Shown piece by piece: positions 26,267-41,022 of a stretch of DNA of 64,000 nucleotides. Position 1 is the first letter of the stretch. Each line of letters begins with the position of its first letter. The stretch comes from Sinomonas sp. P10A9 (lineage in GTDB: Bacteria > Actinomycetota > Actinomycetes > Actinomycetales > Micrococcaceae). The position numbers and the translations under genes are program-made. The notes below the pieces were generated by a model. The model saw only the letters and a list, made by a program, of their open reading frames with translations, was not told the origin of the DNA and made no database searches. The stretch spans positions 1,922,001 through 1,986,000 of the forward strand of contig NZ_CP163302.1 in NCBI RefSeq assembly GCF_041022165.1, written 5' to 3'.

Positions 26267-26911
26267 TCAGTGGCCGATGTCGGCGCTTGCCAGGAGGGCG
26301 ACGGCGTCGGGCTGGCCCTCGAATGTCACGAGCGACTGCGCGGTCCGGCCGTAGGCATGCAGGAGCAGTTCGCCCGGGTCCCCGACGATTGCGACGGAGA
26401 CAGACGACCGTTTGGCCACGTGCCGCGGGCCCGCGGTGCTCACGAGCACGATGCCGAGATCCACTCCGCGGTAGAGGAACGCCGCCCGCCGGACCACCTC
26501 GTCCCACAGTGCGTCGGCATACGCGGTGTCAAGCGCTCGAGGCGCCCATCGGTCGCCCGCGCGCCGCACATCCTCCGTGTGGACGAAGAACTCGGCCAGG
26601 TTGGCCGCCTCGTCGAGGGCCGCGAGCTTCAGCGGCGAGTAGGCCGGCGGCCCGGCACGGAACGATTCGACGAGTTCGGAGAACCGCTCGGCAGTGGCGT
26701 GCTCGGCCGCGAGCCTCTCCGTTGCGCGATCCGACGTGCCCGCCCGCGACTTGATGAGCAGGCCAAGGCCGACTCTGGGGCTGTGCTCGCGCAGGAAGAG
26801 GTGGGCGGCCAGATGCCTGGCCCTCCACCCCTCGCAGAGGGTGGGCGCATCGGGGCCGGCCGCGAGGAGCGTCTCGGCCAGGACTTCACGCGACGGGTCT
26901 ACGAAGTGCAT
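26267..26911 (-). CDS. TIGR03085 family metal-binding protein (DinB/mycothiol maleylpyruvate isomerase-like)
   Basis: 214 residues from ATG 26911. The N-terminal helical bundle with CEGWRARHLAAHL and a central FFVHTEDVRRAG match the DinB/MDMPI-like fold, whose His residues bind a divalent metal. Many relatives use mycothiol, the actinobacterial thiol, but this activity is inferred from the family. TAGGTT (26920-26925) ends eight bases before the ATG, so a leaderless transcript is likely. The upstream in-frame extension is antisense to hisI and trpE and was dismissed. Confidence 0.8.
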   Translation of the reverse strand: MHFVDPSREVLAETLLAAGPDAPTLCEGWRARHLAAHLFLREHSPRVGLGLLIKSRAGTSDRATERLAAEHATAERFSELVESFRAGPPAYSPLKLAALDEAANLAEFFVHTEDVRRAGDRWAPRALDTAYADALWDEVVRRAAFLYRGVDLGIVLVSTAGPRHVAKRSSVSVAIVGDPGELLLHAYGRTAQSLVTFEGQPDAVALLASADIGH

Positions 26912-27056
26912 CACTGGCGAACCTAGCACGCGCGCGTGTGAACAGCACGCGCCGGAGCGCGCGGTGACCTTGCGTCCCTGAGGGGGACGCCGCGGGACGC
27001 CGGGCGGCACGGCGCGAGGACCGGAGCCGCCCCGCCAGCGGACTAGACTTGGGGGG

Positions 27057-27479
27057 ATGTCTGAGCAGATCACGCCACCCGCCACAACGGCCGCAGAAGG
27101 GCAGGCCAGTTCCTTGCCCGCCGGCCTCGCAGCGCGCCTCAAGAGGGACGACGCCGGCCTTGTCGCCGCCGTCGTGCAGCAGCACGACACGAACGAGGTC
27201 CTCATGGTCGGCTGGATGGATGACGAGGCCCTCCACCGCACCCTGACCTCCGGGCGCGTGACGTTCTGGTCCCGGTCCCGGCGGGAGTACTGGCGCAAGG
27301 GCGACACCTCGGGGCACGTCCAATGGGTCAAGTCGGTCGATCTCGACTGCGACGGCGATGCCCTCCTCGTGCGGGTCGACCAGATCGGCGCGGCCTGCCA
27401 CACGGGGACGCGGACGTGCTTCGATGGGAGGCGTCTCGACGCCGTCGTCGGCCACGCCGCCGCTGACCCCGCGGCCTGA
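27057..27479 (+). CDS. hisI: Phosphoribosyl-AMP cyclohydrolase
   Basis: 140 residues, step 3 of histidine synthesis. Metal-binding acidic residues in [12 protein letters not shown] and zinc Cys residues in [12 protein letters not shown] are present. TAGACT (27044-27049) ends seven bases before ATG 27057 with a GGGGGG run in between, so leaderless initiation is likely. trpE follows after 62 bases, linking histidine and tryptophan genes. Confidence 0.96.
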   Translation: MSEQITPPATTAAEGQASSLPAGLAARLKRDDAGLVAAVVQQHDTNEVLMVGWMDDEALHRTLTSGRVTFWSRSRREYWRKGDTSGHVQWVKSVDLDCDGDALLVRVDQIGAACHTGTRTCFDGRRLDAVVGHAAADPAA

Positions 27480-27541
27480 ACCCAGACCTTCCTTCCTGAA
27501 GCGCTGAACAGGCGCAGAGCCCGAAAGCGGTACCGCACCCC

Positions 27542-29152
27542 ATGAACGACCTTGGAGTCATCAGCCCGACGCTCGAGGAATTCCGCGACGTTGCCGCCCA
27601 CCGTCGAGTTGTCCCCGTCCATGTGCGGGTGCTCGCGGACGCCGAGACCCCCATCGGCCTGTACCGCAAGCTCGCGGACGGCAGGCCCGGGACGTTCCTG
27701 TTCGAGTCCGCGGCCGTCGGCGGCTCGTGGTCTCGCTACTCGTTCATCGGCGCCGCATCCCGCGCTACCCTCACGAGCCGCCGCGGAGAGGCACACTGGA
27801 TCGGCGAGCCCCCTGTCGGCGTTCCTACCGCGGGGAACCCGCTCGAGGCCCTCCGGGACACCGTCGCGGCGCTGCGCACCGAGCGCTTCGATGGGCTGCC
27901 GCCGCTGACCTCCGGCATGGTCGGGTTCGTCGGCTGGGAGGCTGTGCGCCGCTGGGAGAAGCTCCTCACCCCGCCGGAGGACGATCTGGACCTCCCTGAG
28001 CTCGCCATGAACCTCGTCACGGACCTTGCGGTCCACGACAACGTCGACGGCACGGTGACCCTCGTGGCCAACGCGATCAACTTCGACAACAGCGATGAGC
28101 GCGTCGACGAGGCCTGGCGCGACGCCGTGGCCAGGCTCCAGCACATGCTCGCGGCCCTGCTCCGCCCGGCCCCCGCTGCCCTGAGCGTCCTGAGCCCCGT
28201 GGGGGACTATCAGGACAAGGTCATCCACCAGTGGGCGGAGCAGGGCTATCTGGACGCGATCGCCCGCGGCAAGCAGGCTATCTACGACGGCGAGGTGTTC
28301 CAGGTGGTCATCTCGCGCCGCTTCGAGCTCGAGTATGACGCCGCGCCGTTGGATGTGTACCGCGTCCTGCGGAAGATGAATCCGAGCCCGTATATGTACC
28401 TGCTGACGCTCGAGGATCCAGAGGGACGGGAGTACTCGATCGTCGGGTCGTCGCCCGAGGCGCTCGTGACGGTGACAGGGGAGCAGGTCGTGACCCACCC
28501 CATCGCCGGCTCCCGGCCGCGCGGAGCCACGGTCGAGGCGGACAAGGCCTTCTCCGATGAGCTCCTCGCGGACGAGAAGGAGCGCGCCGAGCACCTCATG
28601 CTCGTCGATCTGGCGCGCAATGACCTCTCCAAGGTATGCCGGCCCGGCACCGTCGAGGTGAGCGAGTTCATGGAGGTGGAGCGGTTCAGCCACATCATGC
28701 ACCTCGTCTCCACCGTTGACGGCAAGCTGCGCCCCGACGCGACGGCCTACGACGTCCTGGCCGCGACGTTCCCCGCCGGCACCCTCTCGGGGGCGCCCAA
28801 GCCCCGCGCACTGCGACTCCTCGACGAGGTCGAGCCCGTGCGCCGCGGTGTCTACGGCGGCGTGGTCGGGTACTTCGATTTCGCGGGCGACTTGGACATG
28901 GCCATCGCGATCCGGACCGCCCTCCTGCGCGAGGGTCGGGCCTACGTTCAGTCCGGCGGGGGCATAGTAGCCGACTCTGACCCGGCGGCCGAGGCTCAGG
29001 AGTCGGTCAACAAGGCGGCCGCCCCGCTGCGCGCCGTCCACACGGCCTCGGCGCTCCGCCCGGCCGAGACCATCGCCGGTGCCCGCGTTGATTCCGGGTC
29101 AGAAGGCGGCCCCGACGCAGCTGCCGGGAAGACCGGGGTCGCACGTGGCTGA
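27542..29152 (+). CDS. trpE: Anthranilate synthase component I
   Basis: 536 residues. It makes anthranilate from chorismate using ammonia from TrpG, which is not in this window. The N-terminal allosteric site has an LLES-type motif (FLFESAAVGGSWSRYSFIG), so feedback inhibition by tryptophan is expected. Catalytic motifs in the C-terminal chorismate-binding domain: GSSPEALV, HPIAGSRPRG, DLARNDLSKVCRPGTV and SGGGIVADSDP. No Trp-rich leader peptide is visible in the 62 bases before ATG 27542. Confidence 0.95.
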   Translation: MNDLGVISPTLEEFRDVAAHRRVVPVHVRVLADAETPIGLYRKLADGRPGTFLFESAAVGGSWSRYSFIGAASRATLTSRRGEAHWIGEPPVGVPTAGNPLEALRDTVAALRTERFDGLPPLTSGMVGFVGWEAVRRWEKLLTPPEDDLDLPELAMNLVTDLAVHDNVDGTVTLVANAINFDNSDERVDEAWRDAVARLQHMLAALLRPAPAALSVLSPVGDYQDKVIHQWAEQGYLDAIARGKQAIYDGEVFQVVISRRFELEYDAAPLDVYRVLRKMNPSPYMYLLTLEDPEGREYSIVGSSPEALVTVTGEQVVTHPIAGSRPRGATVEADKAFSDELLADEKERAEHLMLVDLARNDLSKVCRPGTVEVSEFMEVERFSHIMHLVSTVDGKLRPDATAYDVLAATFPAGTLSGAPKPRALRLLDEVEPVRRGVYGGVVGYFDFAGDLDMAIAIRTALLREGRAYVQSGGGIVADSDPAAEAQESVNKAAAPLRAVHTASALRPAETIAGARVDSGSEGGPDAAAGKTGVARG

Positions 29153-29822
29153 CGCCCCAGGCCGTGGACCGGACGCAACGCGTCGTGGGGTGCCCCGGTG
29201 GGCCCGCAAATCGATCGTGGTGATCGTCGCGGTTGCCTTCGCACTGCTCGCCTTCGGCGCGACGACCCAGACCTGGCTGGATGCCGAGGTCCAAGGATCT
29301 GCGGTCCGCACCGCACATCTGACCGTCCAGGGCAGCAAGGCCGCGACGTCGGTCTCTGCCCTCGCCCTTGTGGGCCTGGCCGGGACGCTCGCCGCGGCAG
29401 TCGCCGGACGGGTCGGGCGTGCGGTGGCGGCGGTCGTCGTCGTGCTTGCCGGGATGGGTGTCGCGGCGGCCTGCGCGTCAGTCCTCGCGGATCCGCGTGG
29501 CTCGGCCGAGGGGGCGATCGCCCAGACGACGGGCCTTGCGGGAGCATCGGCTTCCGTCACCCTCACCCCGTATCCGATGCTCGCCGCTGTCGCGGGGGCG
29601 CTCCTCGCTGCGTCCGGCGTGCTCCTGATCGTCGCCTCGCGCTTCTGGTCACTGCGGACCAAGTACGACGCCGCCCGGCCGGGCGTGTCGGGGCACGCAC
29701 CGTCGGCAGGGGCTCCGGCAGGCACCGGCAGTCAGGCGGGGGGCCCGGAGCGCGGTGCCGGAGCGGTCGACGGAATCGACGGCTGGGACCAGCTTTCCCG
29801 CGGCGAGGACCCCACCGACTGA
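29145..29822 (+). CDS. Trp biosynthesis-associated membrane protein (TIGR02234 family)
   Basis: 225 residues from GTG 29145, overlapping the trpE stop by eight bases. Four hydrophobic segments (about residues 22-43, 73-91, 96-115 and 147-168), the first followed by the extracytoplasmic TQTWLDAEV motif typical of this family, and a Gly/Pro-rich cytoplasmic tail. It is found almost only inside actinobacterial trp clusters; its role is not established. Confidence 0.85.
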   Translation: MADAPGRGPDATRRGVPRWARKSIVVIVAVAFALLAFGATTQTWLDAEVQGSAVRTAHLTVQGSKAATSVSALALVGLAGTLAAAVAGRVGRAVAAVVVVLAGMGVAAACASVLADPRGSAEGAIAQTTGLAGASASVTLTPYPMLAAVAGALLAASGVLLIVASRFWSLRTKYDAARPGVSGHAPSAGAPAGTGSQAGGPERGAGAVDGIDGWDQLSRGEDPTD

Positions 29823-29895
29823 CCCGCCCGGGGTGGCCTTCACCCTTGCCCGAAGATGGCAGAATGACACTAGACACGCAACGTCAGGAGTAGAG

Positions 29896-30159
29896 ATGAG
29901 CAACACGCGCAGTTCGCAGGCCGGGACCAACGAGGTCATGCACGGTGAAGACCTCGGGCACGGGAACAGCCCCGCCGCCTGGACGTGTGTCTTCATCATG
30001 ATGCTCGGCTCGATCGTCTCCTGCATCGCCTTCGCGATCGCGAACACCCCCGTCTTCTGGGCAGGCATCGTCGTGATCGCGATCGGCCTCGTCGTCGGCT
30101 GGGCGATGCGCCGGGCAGGCTACGGAGTCGGCGGCAGCAAGCTCAAGAACCAGCACTGA
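29896..30159 (+). CDS. HGxxPAAW family small membrane protein
   Basis: 87 residues from ATG 29896, with GGAG upstream. The name-giving motif is HGNSPAAW at about residues 22-29, followed by two membrane segments and a basic/Gly C-terminal tail. Conserved in actinobacterial trp clusters beside the TIGR02234 protein, with no known function. The stop overlaps the trpC start (TGATG). Confidence 0.88.
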   Translation: MSNTRSSQAGTNEVMHGEDLGHGNSPAAWTCVFIMMLGSIVSCIAFAIANTPVFWAGIVVIAIGLVVGWAMRRAGYGVGGSKLKNQH

Positions 30160-31001
30160 TGCCTACGGTCCTCGACGACATCATCGTCGGTGTCCGCGAG
30201 GACCTCGCAGAGCGGGTCCTTGCGGTACCGGCGTCGGAGGTCGAGGCGGCCGCCGCCGCGCGTCCTGCTGCGCTCGACGCCTGGGCCGCGCTCGGCGGCG
30301 GCAGCCCAGCCGGAGACCTGCGGATCATCGCGGAGGTCAAGCGCAAAAGTCCCTCGAAGGGCGCACTTGCCGAGATCGCGGATCCGGCGTCACTCGCGGC
30401 CCAGTACGAGCAGGGCGGCGCGTCGGTGATCAGTGTGCTCACCGAGCAGCGGCGCTTCAACGGTACTCTCGCCGACCTCGATGCGGTGCGGGCCGCCGTC
30501 GGCATACCGGTGCTCCGCAAGGACTTCACGGTCGAGGAGTACCAGGTGCACGAGGCCCGTGCACACGGCGCCGACCTTGTTCTCCTCATCGTCGCCGCGC
30601 TCGACGACGCGCGGTTGCGCGGGCTCCTCGATCTCACCCATTCACTGGGCATGAACGCGCTCGTCGAGACCCACACTGAGGAGGAGATTGATCGGGCTGC
30701 AGCCGTCGGCGCCCGGATCGTGGGCGTCAACGTGCGCAACCTCAAGACGCTCGACGTCGACCGCGCGGTCTTCGCCCGTCTCGCGGGCCGGCTCCCGGAA
30801 GGCGCCGTTGCCGTCGCCGAGTCCGGTGTGCGCGGGCCTGAAGACATCGCGTACTATGCGGGGCTCGGCGCAGGTGCCGTCCTCGTCGGTGAGGCACTCG
30901 TGACCCACGGCGACCCGGTGGCCAGAGTTCAGGAATTCAAGAGAGCAGGTGCGGCAGCGATCGCCGCACGCATCGCAGCGCAGCAGACGACAGCGCACTA
31001 G
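30159..31001 (+). CDS. trpC: Indole-3-glycerol phosphate synthase
   Basis: 280 residues from ATG 30159, overlapping the previous stop by one base. TIM barrel with [31 protein letters not shown] and [11 protein letters not shown], all signature elements of IGPS. It is a stand-alone enzyme, not fused to TrpF, which is not present here. Confidence 0.95.
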   Translation: MPTVLDDIIVGVREDLAERVLAVPASEVEAAAAARPAALDAWAALGGGSPAGDLRIIAEVKRKSPSKGALAEIADPASLAAQYEQGGASVISVLTEQRRFNGTLADLDAVRAAVGIPVLRKDFTVEEYQVHEARAHGADLVLLIVAALDDARLRGLLDLTHSLGMNALVETHTEEEIDRAAAVGARIVGVNVRNLKTLDVDRAVFARLAGRLPEGAVAVAESGVRGPEDIAYYAGLGAGAVLVGEALVTHGDPVARVQEFKRAGAAAIAARIAAQQTTAH

Positions 31002-31047
31002 AGCACACGGCGTCGGCCCAGCAGGCGCCGCAAGGAAGGTAGGACTG

Positions 31048-32523
31048 GTGGACGAGAACACGCCAGCAGGCACCCCGGGCGCCGGGGAGACATCGGGCGG
31101 CGACCCCACAACCGGGGATGCCTCGACCGGAAGCCACGCAGCCGGGGATGCGGCTCAGGCTACCGCCGAGGCATCCGCCACGGCGGCCTTCCTCTCGGGG
31201 CACCTGCGACACGCACCAGGGCCCTACTTCGGTGCCTACGGCGGCCGATGGATGCCGGAATCGCTGATCGCGGCGCTCGACGAGCTCGAGGACACCTTTG
31301 AGAAGGCCAAGGTCGATCCCGAGTTCCTGGCCGAGATTGCGGAGCTGAACCGCTCCTACGCAGGCCGGCCGTCGCTCCTGACAGAGGCCAAGCGCTTCTC
31401 GCAGCATGCCGGTGGCGTCCGCGTCTTCCTCAAGCGTGAAGACCTGAACCACACGGGCTCGCACAAGATCAACAACGTCATCGGGCAGGCGCTCCTGGCC
31501 CGCCGGATGGGCAAGTCAAGGCTCATCGCGGAGACCGGGGCCGGCCAGCACGGCGTTGCGACCGCGACCGCCGCGGCCCTGTTCGGCATGGAGTGCATCG
31601 TGTACATGGGAGCCGAGGACTGCCGCCGGCAGGCCCTCAATGTGGCCCGTATGCAACTGCTCGGCGCTACCGTCGTGCCTGTCACGAACGGATCCCAGAC
31701 CCTCAAGGACGCCATCAACGACGCCCTCCGCGACTGGGTCGCGAACGTCGAGACCACCCATTACGTCCTCGGCACTGCGGCCGGGGCCCACCCCTTCCCC
31801 GCCATGGTGCGCTTCTTCCACGAGGTGATCGGCGAGGAGGCACGCGAGCAGATCCTCGCCCAGACCGGACGCCTGCCCGACGCTGTGTGCGCGTGCATCG
31901 GCGGTGGGTCCAATGCCATTGGGATCTTCCATGGGTTCCTGGATGATCCGTCGGTCAAGATCTACGGATTCGAGGCGGGTGGCGAAGGCGTCGAGACCGC
32001 CCGCCACGCGGCGACCATCACCCTGGGGCGCCCCGGCGTGCTGCACGGGGCGCGCTCCTACCTCATGCAGGACGAGGACGGACAGACGGTCGAGTCCCAC
32101 TCGATCTCCGCCGGCCTCGACTACCCGGGCGTTGGGCCGGAGCATTCCTACCTGCACGACATCGGCCGTGTCACGTACGAGCCCATCACGGACACCGAGG
32201 CCATGGACGCGTTCAGCCTCCTGTGCCACACGGAGGGCATCATCCCGGCGATCGAGTCCGCGCACGCCCTCGCCGGCGCCGTCAAGGTCGGCGAGCGGCT
32301 CGCGGCTGAGGGCGGTGACCCGCACGAGCGGATCGTGATCGTCAACCTCTCGGGCCGTGGCGACAAGGATGTCCAGACAGCCGCCGAGTGGTTCGGCCTG
32401 CTCGATGAGAACGGACAGGTCAAGGGCACGACCCTGTCGACGCGGCGTCACAAGGGTTCCTCCCGGCTTGGCGAGGCCCAGAACGAAGCAGCTCAGGACG
32501 AGTGGCAGGAGGGAATCGCGTGA
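31048..32523 (+). CDS. trpB: Tryptophan synthase beta chain
   Basis: 491 residues from GTG 31048, with AAGGAAGG upstream. It condenses indole with serine. PLP Lys in [10 protein letters not shown], catalytic Glu in AETGAGQHG, phosphate loop GGGSNAIG. It is longer than usual: about 45 N-terminal residues of Gly/Thr/Ala/Asp-rich, probably disordered sequence, and a ~35-residue charged C-terminal tail after the normal end. trpA overlaps its stop by four bases. Confidence 0.95.
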   Translation: MDENTPAGTPGAGETSGGDPTTGDASTGSHAAGDAAQATAEASATAAFLSGHLRHAPGPYFGAYGGRWMPESLIAALDELEDTFEKAKVDPEFLAEIAELNRSYAGRPSLLTEAKRFSQHAGGVRVFLKREDLNHTGSHKINNVIGQALLARRMGKSRLIAETGAGQHGVATATAAALFGMECIVYMGAEDCRRQALNVARMQLLGATVVPVTNGSQTLKDAINDALRDWVANVETTHYVLGTAAGAHPFPAMVRFFHEVIGEEAREQILAQTGRLPDAVCACIGGGSNAIGIFHGFLDDPSVKIYGFEAGGEGVETARHAATITLGRPGVLHGARSYLMQDEDGQTVESHSISAGLDYPGVGPEHSYLHDIGRVTYEPITDTEAMDAFSLLCHTEGIIPAIESAHALAGAVKVGERLAAEGGDPHERIVIVNLSGRGDKDVQTAAEWFGLLDENGQVKGTTLSTRRHKGSSRLGEAQNEAAQDEWQEGIA

Positions 32524-33329
32524 GCAAGGTCGCCGACGCCATCGAGAAGGCCAGGGGCGAGGCCCGCGCAGCCCTCGTGGGGTATCTCCCTGCGGGCTAT
32601 CCGAGCGTCCAGGAGAGCATCGACGCCGCGATCGCACTCGCCCGCAACGGCGTGGACATCATCGAGATCGGTATTCCCTACTCTGATCCGGTGATGGACG
32701 GGAGCGTCATCCAGGCAGCGACGACCGAGGCCCTCGCGAAGGGCTTCCGCGTCGCGAGCGTCTTCGACGTCGTCAAGGCCGTCACGGATGCCACGGCCGA
32801 CCTCGGAACCGCCGTGCTCGTCATGACGTACTGGAACCCCGTCATGCGGATGGGCGTCGACGAGTTCTCGCGGCGGCTCGTCGAGGCGGGCGGCTCCGGC
32901 CTCATCACCCCGGACCTGGTCCCGGACGAGGCGGCCGAGTGGTTCGAGGCGTCGGACAAGTACGGCCTTGACCGGGTGTTCCTGGTCGCGCCTTCCTCTT
33001 CCCCCGAGCGCGTGGCAATGACCGTCGCCGCGACGCGCGGCTTCACGTACGCCGTGTCCCTCATGGGGGTCACGGGTGCCCGCACCGCGGTGGACTCCGC
33101 GGCGCGCCACGTGGTCGAGGCGGCCCGTGCCGCAGGCGCCCCCCGGGTGTGCGTGGGGCTCGGCGTATCGACCTCAGAACATGTTCGCGAGATCGGGTCC
33201 TACGCCGACGGCGTCATCGTCGGAACGGCCATCGTGAGCGCCCTGCGTGAGGGGGGTCCCGAGGCTGTCGGCCGGTTGGCCGCGGAACTCAGCTCCGGCC
33301 TCAAGCGCACGACGGCGGCCGGGGCCTGA
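32520..33329 (+). CDS. trpA: Tryptophan synthase alpha chain
   Basis: 269 residues from GTG 32520, overlapping the trpB stop. Cleaves indole-3-glycerol phosphate and channels indole to TrpB. Catalytic Glu in [16 protein letters not shown] (the second acidic residue, Asp, is part of the same motif) and the loop [12 protein letters not shown] are clear. Confidence 0.96.
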   Translation: MSKVADAIEKARGEARAALVGYLPAGYPSVQESIDAAIALARNGVDIIEIGIPYSDPVMDGSVIQAATTEALAKGFRVASVFDVVKAVTDATADLGTAVLVMTYWNPVMRMGVDEFSRRLVEAGGSGLITPDLVPDEAAEWFEASDKYGLDRVFLVAPSSSPERVAMTVAATRGFTYAVSLMGVTGARTAVDSAARHVVEAARAAGAPRVCVGLGVSTSEHVREIGSYADGVIVGTAIVSALREGGPEAVGRLAAELSSGLKRTTAAGA

Positions 33330-33334
33330 GCACC

Positions 33335-34438
33335 ATGGCTCTGACGTTCGTGGCCGGTGTGTCGGCGACGATGGCGATCCCGAGCCCCGTCTGGTCCGGC
33401 TTCGACATCCCGTTGCCTTGGGGCACTCTGCGGATCCATGCCTACGCGCTCTGCATCCTCGCGGGCATCGTCGTGGCGCTGTGGCTCACGGCGCGGCGCT
33501 GGAAGGCCCGCGGCGGCAACACCGACGCGATCTGGGACATCGCCATCTGGGCGATTCCCGCCGGAATCATCGGCGGCCGGCTCTACCACGTGTTCACCTC
33601 GCCGGACCGGTACTTCGGCCCGGGCTACAACGGGACGGGCGATCTGAGTGCGATCCCCCGCATTTGGGAAGGCGGCCTCGGCATCTGGGGCGCCGTCGTG
33701 CTCGGAGCCGCGGGCGCATGGATCGGCTGCCGCCGCGCGGGAGTCCGCCTCACGGCCTTCATGGACGCCGCGGCCCCGGGACTGCTTCTGGCCCAGGCCA
33801 TCGGCCGTTGGGGCAACTACTTCAACCAAGAGCTCTTCGGCGGCCCCACGACCCTGCCGTGGGGACTTGAGGTCGACCCCGGGAGCCCGAACTTCCCCGC
33901 TGGGTATGCGCCCGGTACTCTCTTCCACCCGACGTTCCTCTATGAGATGGTGTGGAACGCTGTCGGCGTCATCATCCTGCTCCTCCTCGACCGCCGATTC
34001 CGATTCCGCGGGGGACGCCTGTTCTGGCTGTACGCCGTGTACTACACGTTGGGGCGCGTGTGGATCGAAGCCCTGCGTATCGATGATGCCCAGATGATCA
34101 CGATCGCGGGGGTGACCGCACGCCTGAATGTGTGGACGTCCATCCTCGTGTTCGTCGGCGCGCTCGTCGTCCTGGTCGCTCTCACGCTGCGACGCAGCCG
34201 AGAGAGCGATATCGTCTGGCTGCCGGGCCGCGGCCCTGCCAACGAGGTCGACGTGAGCGGGGGCGACCAGTCTGCAGACGGCACCGCTCCGGAGGGCGGC
34301 GCTGAGGCGGAGGGCGGCGCTGAGGCGGACGAGGGGGTTGAGGCGGACGCTTCGAGTACCTCGACGGATGCGCCGAAGCCCCTGACGGATGCGCCGAAGC
34401 CCGCGAAGGACCCGTCACATCACGGCCGGGCTGACTGA
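33335..34438 (+). CDS. lgt: Prolipoprotein diacylglyceryl transferase
   Basis: 367 residues from ATG 33335, five bases after trpA. Integral membrane enzyme that puts diacylglycerol on the lipobox Cys of lipoproteins. The Lgt signature is GRWGNYFNQELFGG; further motifs are HAYALCILAG, GGRLYHV and HPTFLYEMVWN. About seven membrane segments. The last ~70 residues are an acidic Glu/Ala/Asp- and Pro-rich cytoplasmic tail common in actinobacterial Lgt. Confidence 0.93.
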   Translation: MALTFVAGVSATMAIPSPVWSGFDIPLPWGTLRIHAYALCILAGIVVALWLTARRWKARGGNTDAIWDIAIWAIPAGIIGGRLYHVFTSPDRYFGPGYNGTGDLSAIPRIWEGGLGIWGAVVLGAAGAWIGCRRAGVRLTAFMDAAAPGLLLAQAIGRWGNYFNQELFGGPTTLPWGLEVDPGSPNFPAGYAPGTLFHPTFLYEMVWNAVGVIILLLLDRRFRFRGGRLFWLYAVYYTLGRVWIEALRIDDAQMITIAGVTARLNVWTSILVFVGALVVLVALTLRRSRESDIVWLPGRGPANEVDVSGGDQSADGTAPEGGAEAEGGAEADEGVEADASSTSTDAPKPLTDAPKPAKDPSHHGRAD

Positions 34439-34872
34439 CCTTTTCTTCACACATGGCTCCGCCAGGAGTCACATGACGTCCGGTATTCGGACGCCTAAGT
34501 CTCGCCATGTGGCGGCGTGGTAATCTTGCCCCAGTCGAGACGGCGATCACACTCCGCGGCCCGCATCAAAGGCCGCACCGGAGTGCTGAGACCGCCGAAC
34601 GGCCGCACGGCAGGGGGAGCCGCGGCCGCTCCTTGCCCGGGCCACCGCCCAGGCGGCTCGCACCACAACGATGTGGACCAGAATGCCCTCCCGCGCCAAC
34701 CAAGGGATGGGCACGATCGTATAGTCGCAAGTCCGGCGGGCCATTCAGCCCAGCACGGGACGGCCATACAATTTCCAGTAATCAGCGCCTTGCTGTGCCC
34801 TGTTGTGGCCAGCATTGCGGGGCCAACGTTGTCCCCTGTCGCACCATCGACCAGGAGGAAGGACGTTACGTC
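34439..34872 (+). promoter_or_regulatory. 434-base leader of gltB with candidate promoters and several hairpins
   Basis: No gene on either strand. Candidate promoters: an extended -10 TGGTAATCT (34518-34526), TATAGT at 34721-34726, and TTCAGC (34744-34749)-17-TACAAT (34767-34772). If the first is used the leader is about 340 bases. It would then contain a strong stem, CACTCC-GCGGCC (34550-34561) with GGCCGC-acc-GGAGTG (34571-34585), then a GGCAGGGGGAGC/GCTCCTTGCC stem and the palindrome CCGCCCAGGCGG. I cannot match it to a riboswitch class. Confidence 0.5.
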
Positions 34873-39496
<4,624 letters not shown>

Positions 39497-39504
<8 letters not shown>

Positions 39505-40957
39505 CCCACGCGGATTTCTGAAAGTCCGGCAGCGTGAGACGCAGCCGCGGCGCCCCGTTCCCGTCCGCATCATGGACTGGAAGGAGGTCTACGAGGCCAG
39601 GCAGGAGGGCACCATCCTCGCCCGGCAGGCCGCGCGCTGCATGGACTGCGGCGTGCCGTTCTGCCACCACGGGTGCCCGCTCGGCAACCTCATCCCCGAG
39701 TGGAACGATCTGACGCGTCGCGGCAAGGGCCAGGACGCCTCCGAGCGCCTGCACGCGACCAACAACTTCCCGGAGTTCACCGGTCGCCTGTGCCCGGCCC
39801 CGTGCGAGAGCGCCTGTGTGCTCGGCATCAACCAGCCGGCCGTGACGATCAAGCAGATCGAGGTTTCGATCGCTGAGCAGGCGTTCGACGAGGGATGGGT
39901 GGAGCCGCTCCCGCCGGCCCGCCTCACGGGCAAGACGGTCGCGGTGGTCGGCTCGGGGCCCGCGGGACTCGCGGCGGCGCAGCAGCTCACCCGCATCGGC
40001 CACACCGTCGCCGTCTACGAGCGGGACGACCGCATCGGCGGCCTCCTCCGCTATGGCATCCCCGACTTCAAGATGGAGAAGGACGTCATCGACCGGCGCG
40101 TGGCCCAGATGCAGGCCGAGGGCACGCGCTTCCGCACCGGAGTCGGCGTCGGCAAGGACGTCAGCTGGGATCAGCTGCGGCGGCGCTACGACGCTGTCGT
40201 CATCGCGACCGGGGCAACCGTGCCGCGTGACCTTCCGATCCCCGGTCGCCACCTCGGCGGCGTCCACTACGCGATGGACTACCTCGTGCAGTCCAACCAC
40301 GCGTCCGCGGGGGACACCGTGACGGACCAGATCGACGCGCGCGGCAAGCACGTGGTGATCCTCGGCGGCGGCGACACGGGAGCCGACTGCATCGGCACCG
40401 CGCACCGCCAGCAGGCTGCCTCGGTGACGACGCTCGCGATCGGCAAGCAGCCGCCCACCGAGCGCCCGGCCCACCAGCCCTGGCCGATGTTCCCGAATCT
40501 CTTCGAGGTCGCGACCGCCCACGAGGAGGGCGGGGTGCGCACGTACCTCGCCTCGACCGTGGAGTTCGTGGGGGAGAACGGCAAGCTCGCAGGGCTCAAG
40601 GTCGCCGAGACCGAGTTCGTCGACGGCAAGCGTGTTCCCAAGGCAGGGACGGAGCAGATCATCCCTGCCGATCTCGTCTTCCTCGCCCTCGGCTTCACAG
40701 GCGCCGAGCCCGCCGGCATCTCGGATCAGGTCAAGGCCAGCTTCGATGAGCGCGGCAACGTGGCCCGGGACGGCGACTACATGACGGAGATTCCCGGGAT
40801 CTTCGTGGCGGGCGACGCCGGTCGTGGCCAGTCGCTCATTGTCTGGGCCATTGCCGAAGGCCGTGCGGCCGCTGCGGCGGTGGACCGGCACCTCATGGGC
40901 TCAACGACACTGCCGGCGCCGGTCGCGCCGTCGGACCGGGCTATCACGGTCCTCTGA
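39497..40957 (+). CDS. gltD: Glutamate synthase, small (beta) subunit
   Basis: 486 residues from GTG 39497. It takes electrons from NADPH and passes them to GltB. Cys sets for two 4Fe-4S clusters lie at the N terminus ([14 protein letters not shown] and CPAPCESAC), then an FAD site ([13 protein letters not shown]) and an NADPH site ([11 protein letters not shown]), ending with the second FAD motif [12 protein letters not shown]. Confidence 0.97.
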
Positions 40958-41022
40958 TCAGGGCCCCAACTGTTCACCTCACCAGAAACCGCTGTCGACA
41001 ACTTCAGACCTAGGGTAGGTAT

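Noticed and set aside
27480..27541. Trp attenuator leader peptide before trpE
   Set aside because: 62 bases with no ORF carrying Trp codons and no terminator/antiterminator pair.
26912..29041. In-frame upstream extension of the 26267-26911 gene across hisI and trpE
   Set aside because: The family start is at 26911; the extension is antisense to two well-supported genes.
34439..34872. Known riboswitch class (ZTP, SAM, c-di-AMP, glutamine) in the gltB leader
   Set aside because: CCGCCCAGGCGG recalls part of ZTP, but orientation and the other conserved parts do not fit, and no other class core is visible.
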